Shown piece after piece: positions 46,541-60,110 of a stretch of 64,000 bases of DNA (the first letter of the stretch is position 1; every line of letters starts with the position of its first letter). Source of the stretch: Bryum argenteum (taxonomy: Eukaryota; Streptophyta; Bryopsida; Bryales; Bryaceae). Under the pieces are notes generated by a model. That model had not been told where the DNA came from. It saw only the letters and a program-made list of their open reading frames with translations, and searched no databases. The position numbers were made by a program, and so were the translations under genes. Location of the stretch: NCBI GenBank assembly GCA_037043015.1, contig CM073323.1, forward strand, positions 6,324,001 to 6,388,000, given 5' to 3'.

Positions 46541-49500
46541 TTTAGGTTTTCACTGACATAGATCTCAAAAACCCCAACTAAGATTGTAGTAAACTAAGGT
46601 GAGAAACTCTACTAGAAAATTCCAAGCTTTTTCTTGTTTAGATTGGGAAACTTCATAATTTGATTGAAACTAGAGTTTTTTTGGGCAATTGACTTTGAGG
46701 AAATACTCGAACTCTATACAATATTGAAAATATTGTGTTTCTTGGGAATATGTTGAAATGGATTAAAATCATTGAAGATTAATATGTTGAACTTTGCTTT
46801 GTCAAAAGTACTCAAAATCAACAAACTTTCACTAACGCAAAAAACCAAGAAACCAAACAAGGTGATGGGCACCTTAGGTAGAGAGGGGATGGATAGGTCT
46901 CTTTATTGCCTTCACTTGGAATACTTCAAACATAGTTGTAACCCTTTAAAATCTACTAGCATGTCAAATAAATAATTAAGCATTTAGTTTACTACTTTGT
47001 GGAGACCCAAATTAACTGCTTTCTTTGGAACACTTTTTAGAATTTACTTCTGAAACTATGTCCATGAGTAACATTGTTCAAAAGTAGATTTATAGTTCAC
47101 CAAAAGTTTGGTATAATCTCATGTATTCTTAAAATCTTGAAAAAGAATTAGTTTGGGAAACTCAAACTATTTACCAAGAGGTCTTTTGTTTTTTTTAATT
47201 TGAATTTCAAATACTTTTCTAGTTATGGTATTGTTCTAATAGAGGTACCAGGGTATGTACCTACCATTTATATTTTCACAAAAATGATCATTTAGATATC
47301 TTTGTGTTTTAATTTTGCCATACTTCTACCGATCATTGGCTTCATCTTAAGGGCGCTTCATGCTATGTACCAAGAGCCATTCGCTATGGAATTCTAATAT
47401 TTGTGAAATTTGTGATTGGAGAGTAAAGTGCTCTTGGTTCCATTTGGCTTCACACTAACTTGGAAAAAAGAAGAATGACTACTAACTTTGAGATTCCCAA
47501 AAATGAAAAATTGTCCCAAGTGGATAATGTCTTCTTCCTCTCCTAGATTATAATTTAGTCAAAGCAACTACAATCTAGGAGACTATGAGGCTCAAAAATC
47601 ATAAATTGTCTAGAGTGTTCAATAATTTTAAGAGAAAGGAGGAAGAAGAGAGGATGAAAGAGAAAATGATGAGGATTTATATCAGCTACCTCATGGTGAC
47701 ACATTTATCACGGTGGATATTGCCATGATGAGCGTATCCGTCGGAGGCACTTAATAGCTTCCTTGGCCTCATATATAAGAAATTGGATCGGGCACCATAT
47801 TCTTCACCCTCGTTTTGTGCTTCCTTGTTTTCTCTCGTTTTCTCTCTTCTTCTTAGCTTGCATTTCACTTCTAGCCTTAGGGCATGTGCCGCCGCAATTG
47901 CAATCGCTTTCTTGGGTCACTTTAGTAGTGATTTGGAATTTGAGAGCTCAAAGTTGCTATCTGGTTGGAGCACAAGTTGTAGCCGCGAGTGGAAGCCATT
48001 ACAATGTTTGACGGGAAGGAGATCAAGTTGAAGACCATCCACCCCAAAATTTCTACCGGCAAGGAGGAGAAGAAGAACTTTATCACCGATTTGGAAGGAA
48101 TCAGTTGCATTGGCTTCCTCTTAGTGTCATGGAACTTGAAGGACAAGTCGAGGGTTGGGAGCTCCGGAAGGGACCATCCAAAGAGTACGAGAAGACTTTG
48201 AGGGCGAAATCGACACTCTAAACAGAAGAAGAGTGGCGGAAGGCGCCCGAATCTACGCCTAGAAAGCAAAGCTCGACAAGCAATACTTCAAAGCGAGATC
48301 GCATTCCAACACTGATGGCTAAGAGGTGGAGGACGTTCTCAACAAACGACTTCAAACCTGCGTCGAATTCTTAGTGTCAATCTTCTATCTAGACAAGCTT
48401 CAGTTGATGACGGTCAGGCCTACCAGCACCTCGTCACATCACCGACAATCAAGAGGCAAGTCGACTAGGTGCATAGTTCGAAACATGGTGGCCGGATTGG
48501 TTAAAGGCATAGGTAATAGTTGCCAAGCTTGATCTGTGCATTCTTGTTTCACCTCTACCGGAGTGCGCAACTCCTCTTAGGTATGGAAAAGGAAAAGTAA
48601 TAGTATGCTGAAGCGCTAGAGGAAGGGGATATATGAAAGGAGGACAAATAAGAAGGAGACGAGATTTCGAAAGAGGACAAGGGGCAAGAATTAGAAAGAA
48701 AAGATACATCTAGACTAGACTCGTTCTTACAAGATGTTTCCCAACCTCTTCTTACAACGCTAAGTACGGGTGCCACAAACGTTGCTAAAAGGACCAAGTT
48801 AGTGCAAGGGCCGAGCCGAGGTGAGGGGAGCACCAACGATAAGGGCCCAATTGACTTTGAGTTGTGTCAAGTTCCCAAAGCCCCTCAAGGTCAGCGGAGA
48901 TCTAAAATATCTTGTAGAAAGTAGCGGATGATAGAGTTGGTCGGTGCACTCGGAAATCCCTCCCGGAGTAGAATTTTTTGGATGACCTTGTGCACGAGCT
49001 GTACTGGTGTTTGGGAGTGGCGAAGCAGGAAGACATCATCCGGACTCTTGAACATATCTTAATAGTTGCTCAAGAGACAAAGCTGATGTGGAGGCTGAGC
49101 GGTTTCATTGCGGAGAACACCCGGTTTAAGAACATCTCGACCATGGGGGACCCTTATAGATATATACAACAATGGCTAACTTTTGCAAGTTTCGAGCAGA
49201 AGTTATTTGAAGTACAGACTTGTATGATGTAAGAAGCACCCCACTTGGAGATCTTTCAGGCCGCGTCGTTCAAGCAATTCATCAAGGCTACCAGGAGGTT
49301 CATTCAATGAATTGAAGAGAGCAATCAGATTCTTATGTGATTCCTATGCTTCTGCGGATAGAAGCCTAAATAAAGGATGCTATGAACACAGAATTAGGAA
49401 TTTTTGCACTTGGGGGTAGAATCATGCACTTGCAAATGGATGGTTCAAAAAATTGCATTTAGTGAAATTAGGTGTACCATTTCATCCTTGAATGTCGTAT

Positions 49501-49850
49501 CCTATTTTAATATCAAAATTCTAAAGAAACATTCATTTGTGGTAATTATTGAACCTCATGATTGGATGCAATGTATCTTGAAAATTTTCATGTGTAGCAT
49601 TCATTTCCCAGATTTTAGACTCCTTCAAGTGGTATATATGGCCAAGTTATCCAAAACTTTATCGCATCTTTGTAACAAAAAAGACATGTAATGTATAAGA
49701 AATCTAATACTTCTAAAACTCCTTTAGTTAGCAACCATAATCTATGATTACCACTAAAGTAAACTTACACTGCTAAAAGTACACATTCTCTTCTCTAAAT
49801 ATTTATTTCTCCCTAATCTCTATACTAATAACGTTCTATATCATTTTGAA
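46541..49850. other. Gene-poor stretch with an unrecognised coding-like patch
   Basis: 46.5-47.7 kb is AT-rich with no feature. 47.76-49.25 kb has higher GC and several plus-strand frames in sequence (one holds FDGKEIKLKTIHPKIS and KEEKKNFITDLEG; a later one, VHELYWCLGVAKQEDIIRT). They suggest an old, broken gene or element, but no domain is recognisable. 49.25-49.85 kb is AT-rich and empty. Confidence 0.35.
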
Positions 49851-49999
49851 GGCGTTCGTTATCTATGTATTCAACTTGCATTGCAATGTATGCTAGAAGG
49901 TGTGGTTTTGCAAAAGTTGGAATTTTGATGTTTCGCTCCGTTGAAACACCGTGTATTGGAATACAAAGTTGTTGCGGTTCTTTGGTTCTTGCATGTTGT

Positions 50000-52990
50000 G
50001 TTTCATCCACCCATGAATAAATCGATGCTTCTTTCTCCACCCATCCATGTCTTTCACCCGATGGCTCCCACTTTGACTCCATGCAATTCGAATACCGTTG
50101 TCTATCAAGAACCGATGATATTTCTTGCAATCCCCTCCATTGCGGCCGCATGCCACACTACTTTCATTTTTGTTGCCCACCTTCCATGACCAAATTCCAA
50201 AACTTTTCCAATATAAAACGGTACACCGCTTGAACCTCCATGGGATCCACCGTCAGCGCTGCAAAGTGTCCAACCTTCACATCATCATCTGGACAAAAAT
50301 GGGTAAACGGAGCTTCTCCGTTCTTCCGGTGTAATTAGTACATGCGACTCTAGTATTGAAGTTCTACATCTTGTTGGTGCTCTTGTCGCACCTCTTCGAT
50401 GGTCTCTCCCTACGAGGACCAAAATATTGCCTTTGTTCGGATCGCATTGTTCTCATTATAAGATCCACCGCGCTCGTCCAACGTTCCATCTTGATTTTCG
50501 ATAGAAGTTACAGTGCATTTACGGTTGCTCTGTTTGGGCTTTGATTGTCTTCCGGCCAAAAAGGGGCATTTGTTGCCGTGCTCCTATCTTGTTCGGAAAG
50601 TGTTCCAAATAATCGCCAACCACTTTGCTTGATCAATGGCTTCCAAGTTCTTCTCCACGTTTTGGAATCGTTCTACACACTTCTCCTTGTAGGCCACAAA
50701 ATCTTCTAATGCCCTCGGTTCCTTTGCATCACCCCAAAATACCTCAAATAGCATTGGCTTCTCGGCTCTAGTAGGCATTGATCTCAAACATGGATGCCCA
50801 TCTCATTGAAACCCAAGCATCTTTACTGAAAGTCTTAGACTGTACTCGAGGCATTCCACCCACCATGTAAAATCGCATGTGATGTGGGAACGTTATGCCA
50901 GTCAAAGTATCGCCACCTCTGAGCAAATGAGGAGTGATGAAAGACTTCCAATCCCTCACATTCTCTAAATGCCTCGCACTCACATACGCTTCGGTATATG
51001 AGGTTCCTCTCTCGACTAGTGATAGTAACTCCTTCATAGAATCAATGTCGCTCCTCTTTAACATATTTGAAATGGTACTAAAATGTTGGTCTATATCTTC
51101 GTGTGTGTGCCCAACCAATAGAAAACATAGCCCCACCTCTTAAAAAAACGTCATACCCACTAGTGCAGCACACAAGGCGAACATGTATATGTTCTTATTC
51201 TCCCGCGTCGTATTATCCGCTTGAATTCGTAAAGTTGGTGGCAACATTCGTTTCCTCCTCTTCACATCCGTAATAACATGCATCAACGAGGTAACAACTT
51301 GATTGCTATCGTGCTTGTGGTGTGCATCGAGCCATACATCTGCATAGAGGCCAATCCCGTGCACAAGCACTCCGCATAGGTGTGTCTTCACGAACCGTCA
51401 TTCAATGTTTTTCACTGTTTGCTTCATCTTTGGCACCATTGTTGTATTTTGGTCCATCCCATCTACGATTATGCTCATGAAAAGATCTGGAGTTATGATA
51501 GCTGACCTTTTAAAAATCCAATAATCTCGACGCTCTTTCATTTGACGTTTAATGTGTACCAAAAACAATTTTTTGATTTCTGCCTTGGCCGCCTCATTCG
51601 TTGTGGATTCCATGCCACATTTGTACTCCTAGCAATGAAAGCACTTTGAAAACCTTGAGAATGGTGGAATTTGCACGTGGGGAAAGTCTGTCCTCCACAT
51701 TTTGTGAAACGAACTTATTGATATTGGATGTCCATCAACTAGCTTCTTCACCTCCTCATTCACATAATGAAAGACATCAGTTTTTGTCGTATTCATTGGC
51801 AATAGTATCAACGGCAATACTGCATCGTCTGATCTTCTCTTCACTTGTCGATGCGGTTGGGTACACCCCACTTCATTGACAAACACCGCAAAACTTTCTC
51901 GTCTTGGCAGATATCTTCCTTGCTTCTTCTGGCTTACCATTATTCCCATGTACGCCACTACCTTTCCATACAGTGATCGTGCTTGCTTGAGTTGTTTGAA
52001 ACGCCTTTGGGAGTATCCTAATGCTCGAGCATAGCATGCGTTGCATACACGATGACCATCCAAATTGGTGTCAAACTTTTCCTTCCGTTTGGTATTTGTT
52101 CGTGTGTAAAATGAATTCAGCATTTGCATGATCCATGTAGCTCTGCTCTCATACTTTTGTGCCCATGCCATGTACCGATTGTCCAAAATTACTCTCTCGT
52201 TCACATGCTTCAAACAATTTAATGTACAACCTCCTGTGACCTTTGCTGCCCGTACGCTTTCAATTGTCACTTTTGTTTGCGCTGATTCCCCCTTCTCCCG
52301 TACTCTTGTTGGTCGACTCCTCCGGTTTTGCATCGAATATTTTCTCCGAGGTCTACCTTCCACCAGTCCTTCCACTTCAAATACACCTCCAACACTAGAT
52401 TGTGACTCCGGTGTCACTGGCAATGATCGTTCCCCGACACTGCTGCCCACTAGGTTGCTTTCAGACATCGGAATCGGCATTCCATGATTAACTTCATCGT
52501 CGAAATCAAACGCATATGTTCCCACATTTTGAAACGTAAATGATTGCCTTTCCTCTAAACCAATGTTTCTTTGTGGCATTCCACATTTTTTTCGCAAGTT
52601 TGACGCCTTCCAACGAATGACCAAACCTACACATTGTTCAAGGCGTTCTCCAACAACTTCACCAACCCAAAGTGAACCTTGAAAGACTTCCGTTACACAC
52701 ACTGCAACCTCGTCCGGAGTTAATTTCAAATAATGTAATTCCATCCCTAGTTTGTAGGTTTCATCTACGAATCCTTGCCCTACCAATACGTCGTCCTCTA
52801 TAAGAAGCTCTACAACTCCATGTGGCGTACTCAAGTTCCGTTGCTCTCCAAGAGTTTGTCTGTCAAAGTCTGTTGCAAGACTACGTACAAGTCTTCTACC
52901 ACCGTATTTGTTCTTGTTGTGGGAGGTGCTACATTTTGATACCCAACAACCGGACTTCCAAAACCCAAATTCTCCATTTTTATCTACCTA
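50000..52990 (-). pseudogene. Decayed DUF7869-type gene (putative RNase H-fold transposase relative)
   Basis: One long minus-strand reading path carries the conserved blocks of this family in order. First is an N-terminal part with TPHGVVELLIEDDVLVG, LGMELHYLKLTPDEVAV and VVGERLEQCVGLVIRWK. Next is a Cys/His part (VCNACYARALGYSQRRFKQL). The C-terminal blocks follow: IIVDGMDQNTTMVPK, KTHLCGVLVHG, LRIQADNTTRENKN and FLLVGHTHEDIDQHFS. The D-N-E/HTHED pattern resembles a metal-binding RNase H-like core, which is inference. The family is widespread and multi-copy in seed-free plants and some animals; its function is not established. The gene carries about four breaks and is not expressed as one protein. 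Ends are approximate, and no inverted repeats were found around it. Confidence 0.7.
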
Positions 52991-53617
52991 CAAGAAACCC
53001 ACGAACACTATGTTATTCATAATGTGAAGCTTAGAAATCTCAAGGTAAGCATTGTTTTTCAAACTCTACTAATAATGTCCAAACCATCAAGTTCACTTGA
53101 TTTTGAACCACAAATTGATGTAATACCTATGAGATCCTAGTTGGACACTTTGGATGACAAGCTCAAATTCATTAAGACACCCGAAACTTTTTGATAGCAT
53201 TCAATATTGGGAGATATGGATTAGGTTGGACTCCAAATCATGTGTAGGTTTTTTGCTACAAGTTACAAAGTTGAAGAAGACCATATGAAAGTATAGCATG
53301 CAATATATGAAGGTAGCTCTATTTTGAGAGACTTAAAACGTGAGGTATGTTTTACAACTCGAAGCCAATTAAATTCCAAATACCCGATAAGGGTGTTACA
53401 CATGCCACAATCTTTAAAAATAAAACTAGTAAATTTTGTATAGTGTATGACATACACTCTATATGTCTCGCATATGGAAATATCATTATGTCGTAAGAGA
53501 TAAAATTACATATTTGTCAAGATCTTTGATTCTAAGCATAAATTTATTATTAGTATAATATGTGCATGCCCCTTGTACCTCAAAGCTTGTAATCACGTAT
53601 GGAAATTTATAAAGAAA
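52991..53617. other. Intergenic, no feature seen
   Basis: AT-rich flank of the DUF7869-type remnant. No terminal repeat or gene was identified. Confidence 0.4.
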
Positions 53618-53866
53618 ACTACTAGAACACTTCTAGGGATTTGCAAGGTTTTTTGGAAATGTTGTCCAAGCAAAACAACATCTTGGTACTTGCTCTAGCA
53701 ATTTTTCCAATTTTAAATACTTGAAATAGTAAACAAAGTTTTTCATCAATACAATAACTTTACTTATTTTTGTAAGAACATTACTAAAGCAAGACCTAGG
53801 ACATTCCTTTACTTGCGTAGCGTTTGACAAAAAAACGTAGAGAATCCCCTTTTAATTTTTGGTAAT
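53618..53866. mobile_element. MITE of the 1.4/3.6-kb family, degraded copy 3
   Basis: Starts ACTACTAGAACACTTCTAGG and ends with GGTAATG in the position of TAGTAGTG. It keeps the order of internal words seen in the copy at 3580 (GGGATTTGCAAGG, CTTGCT.TAGCAAT, AAGAACATTACTAAAGCAAG, GCGT..GACAAAAAAACGT), heavily mutated. Confidence 0.5.
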
Positions 53867-54479
53867 GTAAAAATGTATATTTTGGTTTGATAATACAAAT
53901 GAGAGTAGATTATAATACGAGGTTGTTTACATGATTTTAACTCACTATAAAATGTCATATTTATGGAAATTCTATTTTATTTCTAAAAAATCAAAAATCG
54001 TCGAAGGTGCTATTAATATTGTGCCACCGGCGCTCCCAAAAAATTTCAAGTCAATATCATCAAATTTGAGTAAATTAGAGCCATACAGACTTGGGAATCT
54101 CACAACACAAAAGTAAACTAAAATTTGAAATAAACGGTTGCTTGAAATATTTTATGAATACTACATGCATGTTATTTATCCATACTAAATAACATGAAGA
54201 TGCAACTTCCCAATGCAAATATTAGAGCAAACCATAGAAAGTAAAAGAAAATAGAAAAGGAAAAGAAAAGAACAAAAACTAGAAAAAAATCAAAATAAAA
54301 ATTCAAATAAAAATAAGAAAACAAGATCAAATACTAAACAGAAATGAAAAAAAAAAAAAAAAAAAAAAACTTCAAAAAGTATTAAGCAACAATGGTTTCA
54401 AATCAATTCTTTAATTTTCTTCTGAAATTCAGATTTTTTTAATTTTAAAAAAATAAAAAAATAAAAAATAAAAAAAATA
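53867..54479. repeat. A-rich low-complexity target of the copia insertion
   Basis: 54240-54480 is almost pure A with scattered T/G, including a run of about 26 A at 54344-54369 and AAATAAAAAATAAA words. A matching AAAATAAAAATAAAAC tract resumes at 59846 after the LTR element. It may belong to a disrupted older element continuing at 59.85 kb. Confidence 0.5.
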
Positions 54480-54745
54480 TGTCAAGACATGATCGATGGT
54501 CATGTAGCTTGGCTACGTATGCGTATATGGTTGCCGTTTCATACCATTAGTTCGTACCTCTTCAAGGTTAAGGTTGTACCTCTTAAAGGTTGAGGTTCTG
54601 AAGAGTCGCGTTGCTTCTCAGCCAGAACTACGTATCATCACTCTGATCCTTAGGCTATGAAGAAATAATGTGATTTTGAGCCTAAGGTACGTAGGCAGCT
54701 TCATCTCTTATCGAGAGATGGAGTCCGAGTGAAAACGTACTGTCA
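54480..54745 (+). repeat. 5' LTR of copia element, 266 bp
   Basis: Begins TGTCAAGACATGATCG and ends GAAAACGTACTGTCA (TG...CA). By eye it is identical over all 266 bases to 59580-59845. The sequence immediately after it, GTTATCAGCACTG, resembles the initiator-Met-tRNA-type primer site of copia elements. Confidence 0.95.
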
Positions 54746-57700
54746 CGTTATCAGCACTGCTCGCCGCAGAGCAAAAAGAGAAGTTTTGAACGAAATTTAA
54801 AAACAAGGAGAGTCGATGGCTTTACAAACAGAAGCTATCTATGCAAGAATACCTGCAGAACCAGGTTTCAAACCATTGGAAGAGGACGGGACAAATTACA
54901 TAATGTGGATGACGAATATGCGTCAATACCTTTCTAGTAAAGGCTTAGAGGGTATAACAACTCGCCCACCAACACCTGCTGAAGTAGAAAGACGGAGGAA
55001 GGCAAAGGAAGAAGATCCCACATTGACTTTTGGAAAGTCCGAAGCAGATTATGATCGAATGCAGAAAGACACAGCTACCTTAGCAATCCGTCTAAGACTT
55101 AAAGACGATCTAGCCCTTCAAATGTATCATCATGATACACCTTGCGATCTATGGGAAGAGATTCAATCCCGCTTTGAAGCCATGCGTGAAATTACATATC
55201 CTGAAACATGGCAAGCATGGTTAAGTCTTCGTCATATGGATTTTGACCTACTTGATGATTATAAAGCAGCGCTATTTAAACTCACAGCAAAGCTAGCATA
55301 TTGTAAGAGGCCAGTAACAGAAGAAGACATAATATTCAAGACATTATCGACAATGGGACCCGAAAGGATGGGACTTCGAGAGTCATTGCTAGCAAGAGAA
55401 TATAAGAACTCAAGAGACCTATTCATTTACCTGGCTGAGAATGAGAAATTCAACAATGTTGCAAAAGAATTGGCAAAACAAAGACCTGCTGGGACTATAG
55501 CGACTCCAGAATTGAATTACACAAGAGAAAAGCAGCACGTTCCAAACAGAAGAAGAAAACCGTGGAAACAACAAGAGAAGAGGGCTCGAAGATCCGTGAC
55601 CCCTGGTAAGAAAGATGAGGATAATATAAAGAAGAATAAATCAAAAACCTTTGGGAAGTGTTTTAGATGTGGCAAGAAACGCACTTCGCCCGAGACCTGC
55701 CGAACACCAAAGGACGTTGTTGATAAATACCGAAGAGAAAATAATTTGTCACCGTGGAGAGGCACTAAGAAAATCAGCAATGACAAGAACAAAAATAAAA
55801 AGCAACGTATTGAAAATGAAGATGAATATAATTATTTGGACCAGGTTCGCATTGAGGAGACAAATGCAGTATTTGAACACCAACATCGGACAAATAGATC
55901 CATGATGCTACTTGATTCAGGAGCGACAATTACAGTCGTTAAAAGTGCCAAATACTTCACAAAGATGCAAAAAAAAACTATAAGATAGCCTCGATGAGTG
56001 GTTTAAATCTCATTGTACGTGGATCAGGACCAGCTACGTTTATTTTACCTGGAGGCACTCGCATCTATGCTGAAAGAGCTCTTCTTATTCCGACGGCAAG
56101 AAGACAAGTTTTATGCGAGAATGATGTGTTTAACAGTGGCTATGAGATCAACACACACATATTCACAAAAGGGGAAAGGTTCAAGACCCTTACGAATGAA
56201 CATGGAAATTGTGCAGAGAAGTTTTATTATACTGACAATGGCCTTATCGAATTTGAAATAGCAACCAACGAGTTTATTGCACTTACGGGAGAGATCACCG
56301 ATGATGGCAGACTTTGGCACGACCGCCTGGGTCATCCCTCAACAAGAATGCTGAAAAATATATTAAAATCGGCAGCGGGAAACATCAAAATTTCATCAAG
56401 GCTACCCGAGTCATGCCTGGCATGCTCTCGGGGCAAACTCATACTACGTCCAGCAAAAGAAATAAAAGATAAAGAGCTTGAACCTTTCCTCAATCGCATT
56501 CAGGTTGACATATGTGGCCCGATATCACCACCATCAGGACCATTTAGGTACTTTATGGTGATGATAGACTCCACCTCAAGGTGGAGTGAGGTCAACCTAT
56601 TGTCAACAAGGAATTACACTTTTGCGAAGATGTTGATACAGTTAATCAGGATGCAAGTTAGATTTCCAGATAATAGTGTAAGGCACATTCGAGTTGATGG
56701 GGCAGGTGAGTTTACGTCTACAACATTCCAAAATTACTGCACAGCACAAGGTATAACACTTGAAGTAGCACTACCAGAAGTCCATTTTCAGAATGGACTC
56801 GCCGAAAGCTTAATTCGGAGAATACAATGGATAGCTCGTCCTCTGCTACTCAAGTCTAACTTACCTTTAACGGCCTGGGGCCACGCAGTAATGCATGCTG
56901 CTGATCTCATTAGAAACCGCCCATCTGCAGGAAATAAGATGAGTCCACACCAATTAGCGACGGGAAATGCACCGGATATAAAACATTTAAGGAAATTCGG
57001 ATGTTCTGTTGAAGTGCCGCTTGACCCCACAAAAAGGAAAAAGTTCGGACCTCAGAGGAAGCATGGTATCTACGTTGGAAACGTAGGTAATTCCCTAATA
57101 AAGTATATAGAACCAAAAACTGGAGACCTATTTAGGGCGAGGTTTCTAGACTGCCATTTTGATGAACAAAATTTTCCATTCATGGAAATCAAAGAAAAGC
57201 TGCCCGCCACGGTTTTAGACATTAATTGGCATTCAACGACAATTGACGACAACCCAGATTATCGCTGCGATGGGGAAGTGCAACGAATACTGAGGTTGCG
57301 AGAACTTGCTCGCAAGCTACCTGATGCTTTTGCTGACACACCTGATATTGTAAAAACCCCCTACACCCAAGTCCAATACACTCCAGCAAGAATACTACCA
57401 GATAATACACCGGCGAACGTCTCTCAAATTCGACGAAAAAGGGGACGTCCTTTGGGGTCTAAAAATAAGCCAAAGAATTTAGGGAGAGCAACACATATTA
57501 CTGGGGGGGCATTGCCGGAGACAGGGGGAGTAACACAAGGTCCAGGGGGAGTAGCAACTAACCAGCCTAGCTTCGAAGAAGCAACGGATATAGCACTCAC
57601 TGATCACGTCTGGGATAGACGAACCATTTGCAAGAATGAAGCCTTGATGGTGCACACCGTCAATGCTATTTTAGAAAACCCGGACATACCAAAAACGGTT

Positions 57701-59579
57701 CCACAAGCAAAGAGATCAGTAGAATGGCCGCACTGGAAACGTGCAATGCAAGATGAGATGAATTCAATGAAAGAGAGACAAGTCTTTGGGGTGGCGCAGC
57801 CTAAGACACTTGATATGAAACCCATTCGTTCTAAATGGGTTTTTGCAAAGAAAAGAGACTCTGAAGGAAAGATAATCCGCTATAAAGCACGCTTAGTTGC
57901 GAAGGGTTTTACTCAACAGTTTGGAATTGATTATGATTTCACCTACAGCCCAGTAATGGATTCAATTACATTCAGATTCCTAATAGCTCTGGCTGTGCAG
58001 GAAAGACTCTCATTTAGACTGTTAGATATTGTCACAGCCTACTTGTAGGGCAGGATGGACAAAGAAATGTATATGGAGCTCCCGGAAGGGGTAGAATCCA
58101 TCAACTCGACAAAAGAGAGCTCAATGCAGAATATGGGCAACTCGGGACAGTCCCAGAGAGAAAAAGCAGAGCTAGTTGACAAGAAAACGCAGGATTTGGG
58201 AAAGGGCCATAAACGTGTGACGTTTGCCCCCTCCTCAGATCCTACCAATCTTGAAAATCTGAATACCATCTCTAGGAAGAGAAAGAGAGAACTGGGTCAA
58301 GTTGTAAGAATCCAGAAAGCCATTTATGGCTTGAAACAGTCTGGACGACTATGGTACCAGAATTTAACGGATTATTTGATCCAACAAGGTTTTAAAGCAA
58401 ATAAATACACACCTTGTGTATTTGTAAACCGCAGAGGAAAGCACCTCGTGCTTATCGCAATTTATGTCGACGACTTAAATATCTTCGGCACTCGGGCAGC
58501 AGTCGAGAAAACTGTTGACCTGATGAAACACAAGTACAAAGTCAAGGACTATGGACGAACTCCAAGATGCTTAGGCGTGGAACTAGAGCATTTTGAGGAC
58601 AGCTCTGTATTCTTGCATATGACTTCATATACGAGTAGACTTCTCGAGAAATTCGCAATGTCAGAGGCTCATCCAGTCTCCACACCTTTAACGGTCAGAA
58701 CCCTAAAAACGGATCAAGATGAGTATGGTCCATTGCGAGAGAATGAAGAGATACTCTCTTCGGAGTACCCATATATTACCGCTGTAATGTCAATGTCTTG
58801 GTTATCGCTAAATGTAAGACCAGATCTGAAGTTCTCGACTCATTTATTGTCAAGACATAGCGCGGAACCAACTAAACGACACTGGCGCGGAGTAAAACAT
58901 ATGCTACGTTACTTGAACGGAACTAGAGACTACGGCATTCTTTTTGAAAGAAATTTCCAACCGATTAAAGGTTATGCAGATGCCGGGTACCTGTCGGCTC
59001 CTGAGAAAGGAAGGTCGCAGTCCGGCTACGTTTTTACTATGGCTGATTCAGCGATCTCCTGGAGTTCGAAGCTACAACCCACAGTCGCGACATCTTCAAA
59101 TCATGCTGAATTGATCGCCTTATTTGACACCACCAAGGAAGCTGTTTGGCTGCGAAATATGTCATCAAGCCTAAAAATGTTAGCAAACCTTGAGATTGAT
59201 ATAAAACCTATGAAGATCTTCGAGGATAATGACGCCTGTCGGCACAAGATGTCAGAAGGTTTCATTAAATCCAACAATACGAAGCATTTGACACCGAAAA
59301 TCTTCTATGCTGCTGAGCAAACAAAAATCGGCACCATATCCATCGAGAAGATTACTTCTGCCGAGAACATCGCTGATTTGTTTACAAAAACGTTACCACC
59401 ATCTTCCCACCACAAGCATATGTTGTCAATGAAGATGCGATCGTTAGCACAAGTCCGAAAGGAAAAGAAACAACTTAGTTCATAACGACTAGTGACAGGA
59501 TTTTGAAAAACTACGATACTTTACGATTAGGTCAAACAGAACCGGTTTTCTGGCATCCCACCTCCGCCAAGAGGGGGAG

Positions 59580-59845
59580 TGTCAAGACATGATCGATGGT
59601 CATGTAGCTTGGCTACGTATGCGTATATGGTTGCCGTTTCATACCATTAGTTCGTACCTCTTCAAGGTTAAGGTTGTACCTCTTAAAGGTTGAGGTTCTG
59701 AAGAGTCGCGTTGCTTCTCAGCCAGAACTACGTATCATCACTCTGATCCTTAGGCTATGAAGAAATAATGTGATTTTGAGCCTAAGGTACGTAGGCAGCT
59801 TCATCTCTTATCGAGAGATGGAGTCCGAGTGAAAACGTACTGTCA
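59580..59845 (+). repeat. 3' LTR of copia element, 266 bp
   Basis: The exact copy of 54480-54745, preceded by the polypurine tract. Identity of the two LTRs is the dating evidence: no substitution has accumulated. Confidence 0.95.
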
Positions 59846-59870
59846 AAATAAAAATAAAACAAAATAACCT

Positions 59871-60110
59871 CGCCACGGACAAATTTCCTTGGCCGCGCCG
59901 CCTGGAGCGCATACCTCCGCACGCGGGAGGGTGGTCTGGCCGGCAGCAGGTGGGCCGCTTGCCGCCTAGCCGCCGCCCGGGCAAGCGCTAGCTAGCCACC
60001 TCGCAAGCGGGCTAGCCACCTCGCCCGGGCGAGCTAGCCACCTCGCCGCAGGTCGCCTCCTTTTGGCGGGCAAGGAGGGCGGCATGGGGAGGGTATAAGT
60101 ACCCCCCCCC
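59871..60110 (+). promoter_or_regulatory. GC-rich island ending in a TATA-like box
   Basis: 240 bp of roughly 70% GC in an otherwise AT-rich region. It holds four irregular copies of GCTAGCCACCTCGC and complementary GCGGGCAAGG words. It ends GGGTATAAGTACCCCCC (TATA-like at about 60094), after which composition flips to T-rich. It looks like a promoter (possibly the U3 of an LTR-like unit) for the coding block at 61.2-64 kb. Confidence 0.45.

Larger units (their letters stand above)
54480..59845 (+). mobile_element. Ty1/copia LTR retrotransposon, 5366 bp, recent
   Basis: A full-length element with the Ty1/copia order. A gag region (about 54.8-55.7 kb, with a UBN2-like core and a Cys-rich knuckle) is followed by an aspartic protease (LLDSGATITVV, about 55.9 kb). 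Then come integrase (about 56.2-57.3 kb), reverse transcriptase (about 57.7-58.6 kb, with YVDDLNIFG) and RNase H (about 58.9-59.4 kb). The polypurine tract AAGAGGGGGAG directly precedes the 3' LTR. LTRs are identical, so insertion was very recent. Even so the coding region is not one open frame: about two breaks. Target duplication cannot be read with confidence because the site is A-rich (AAATA before, AAAAT after). It is treated as a fossil insertion. Confidence 0.95.
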
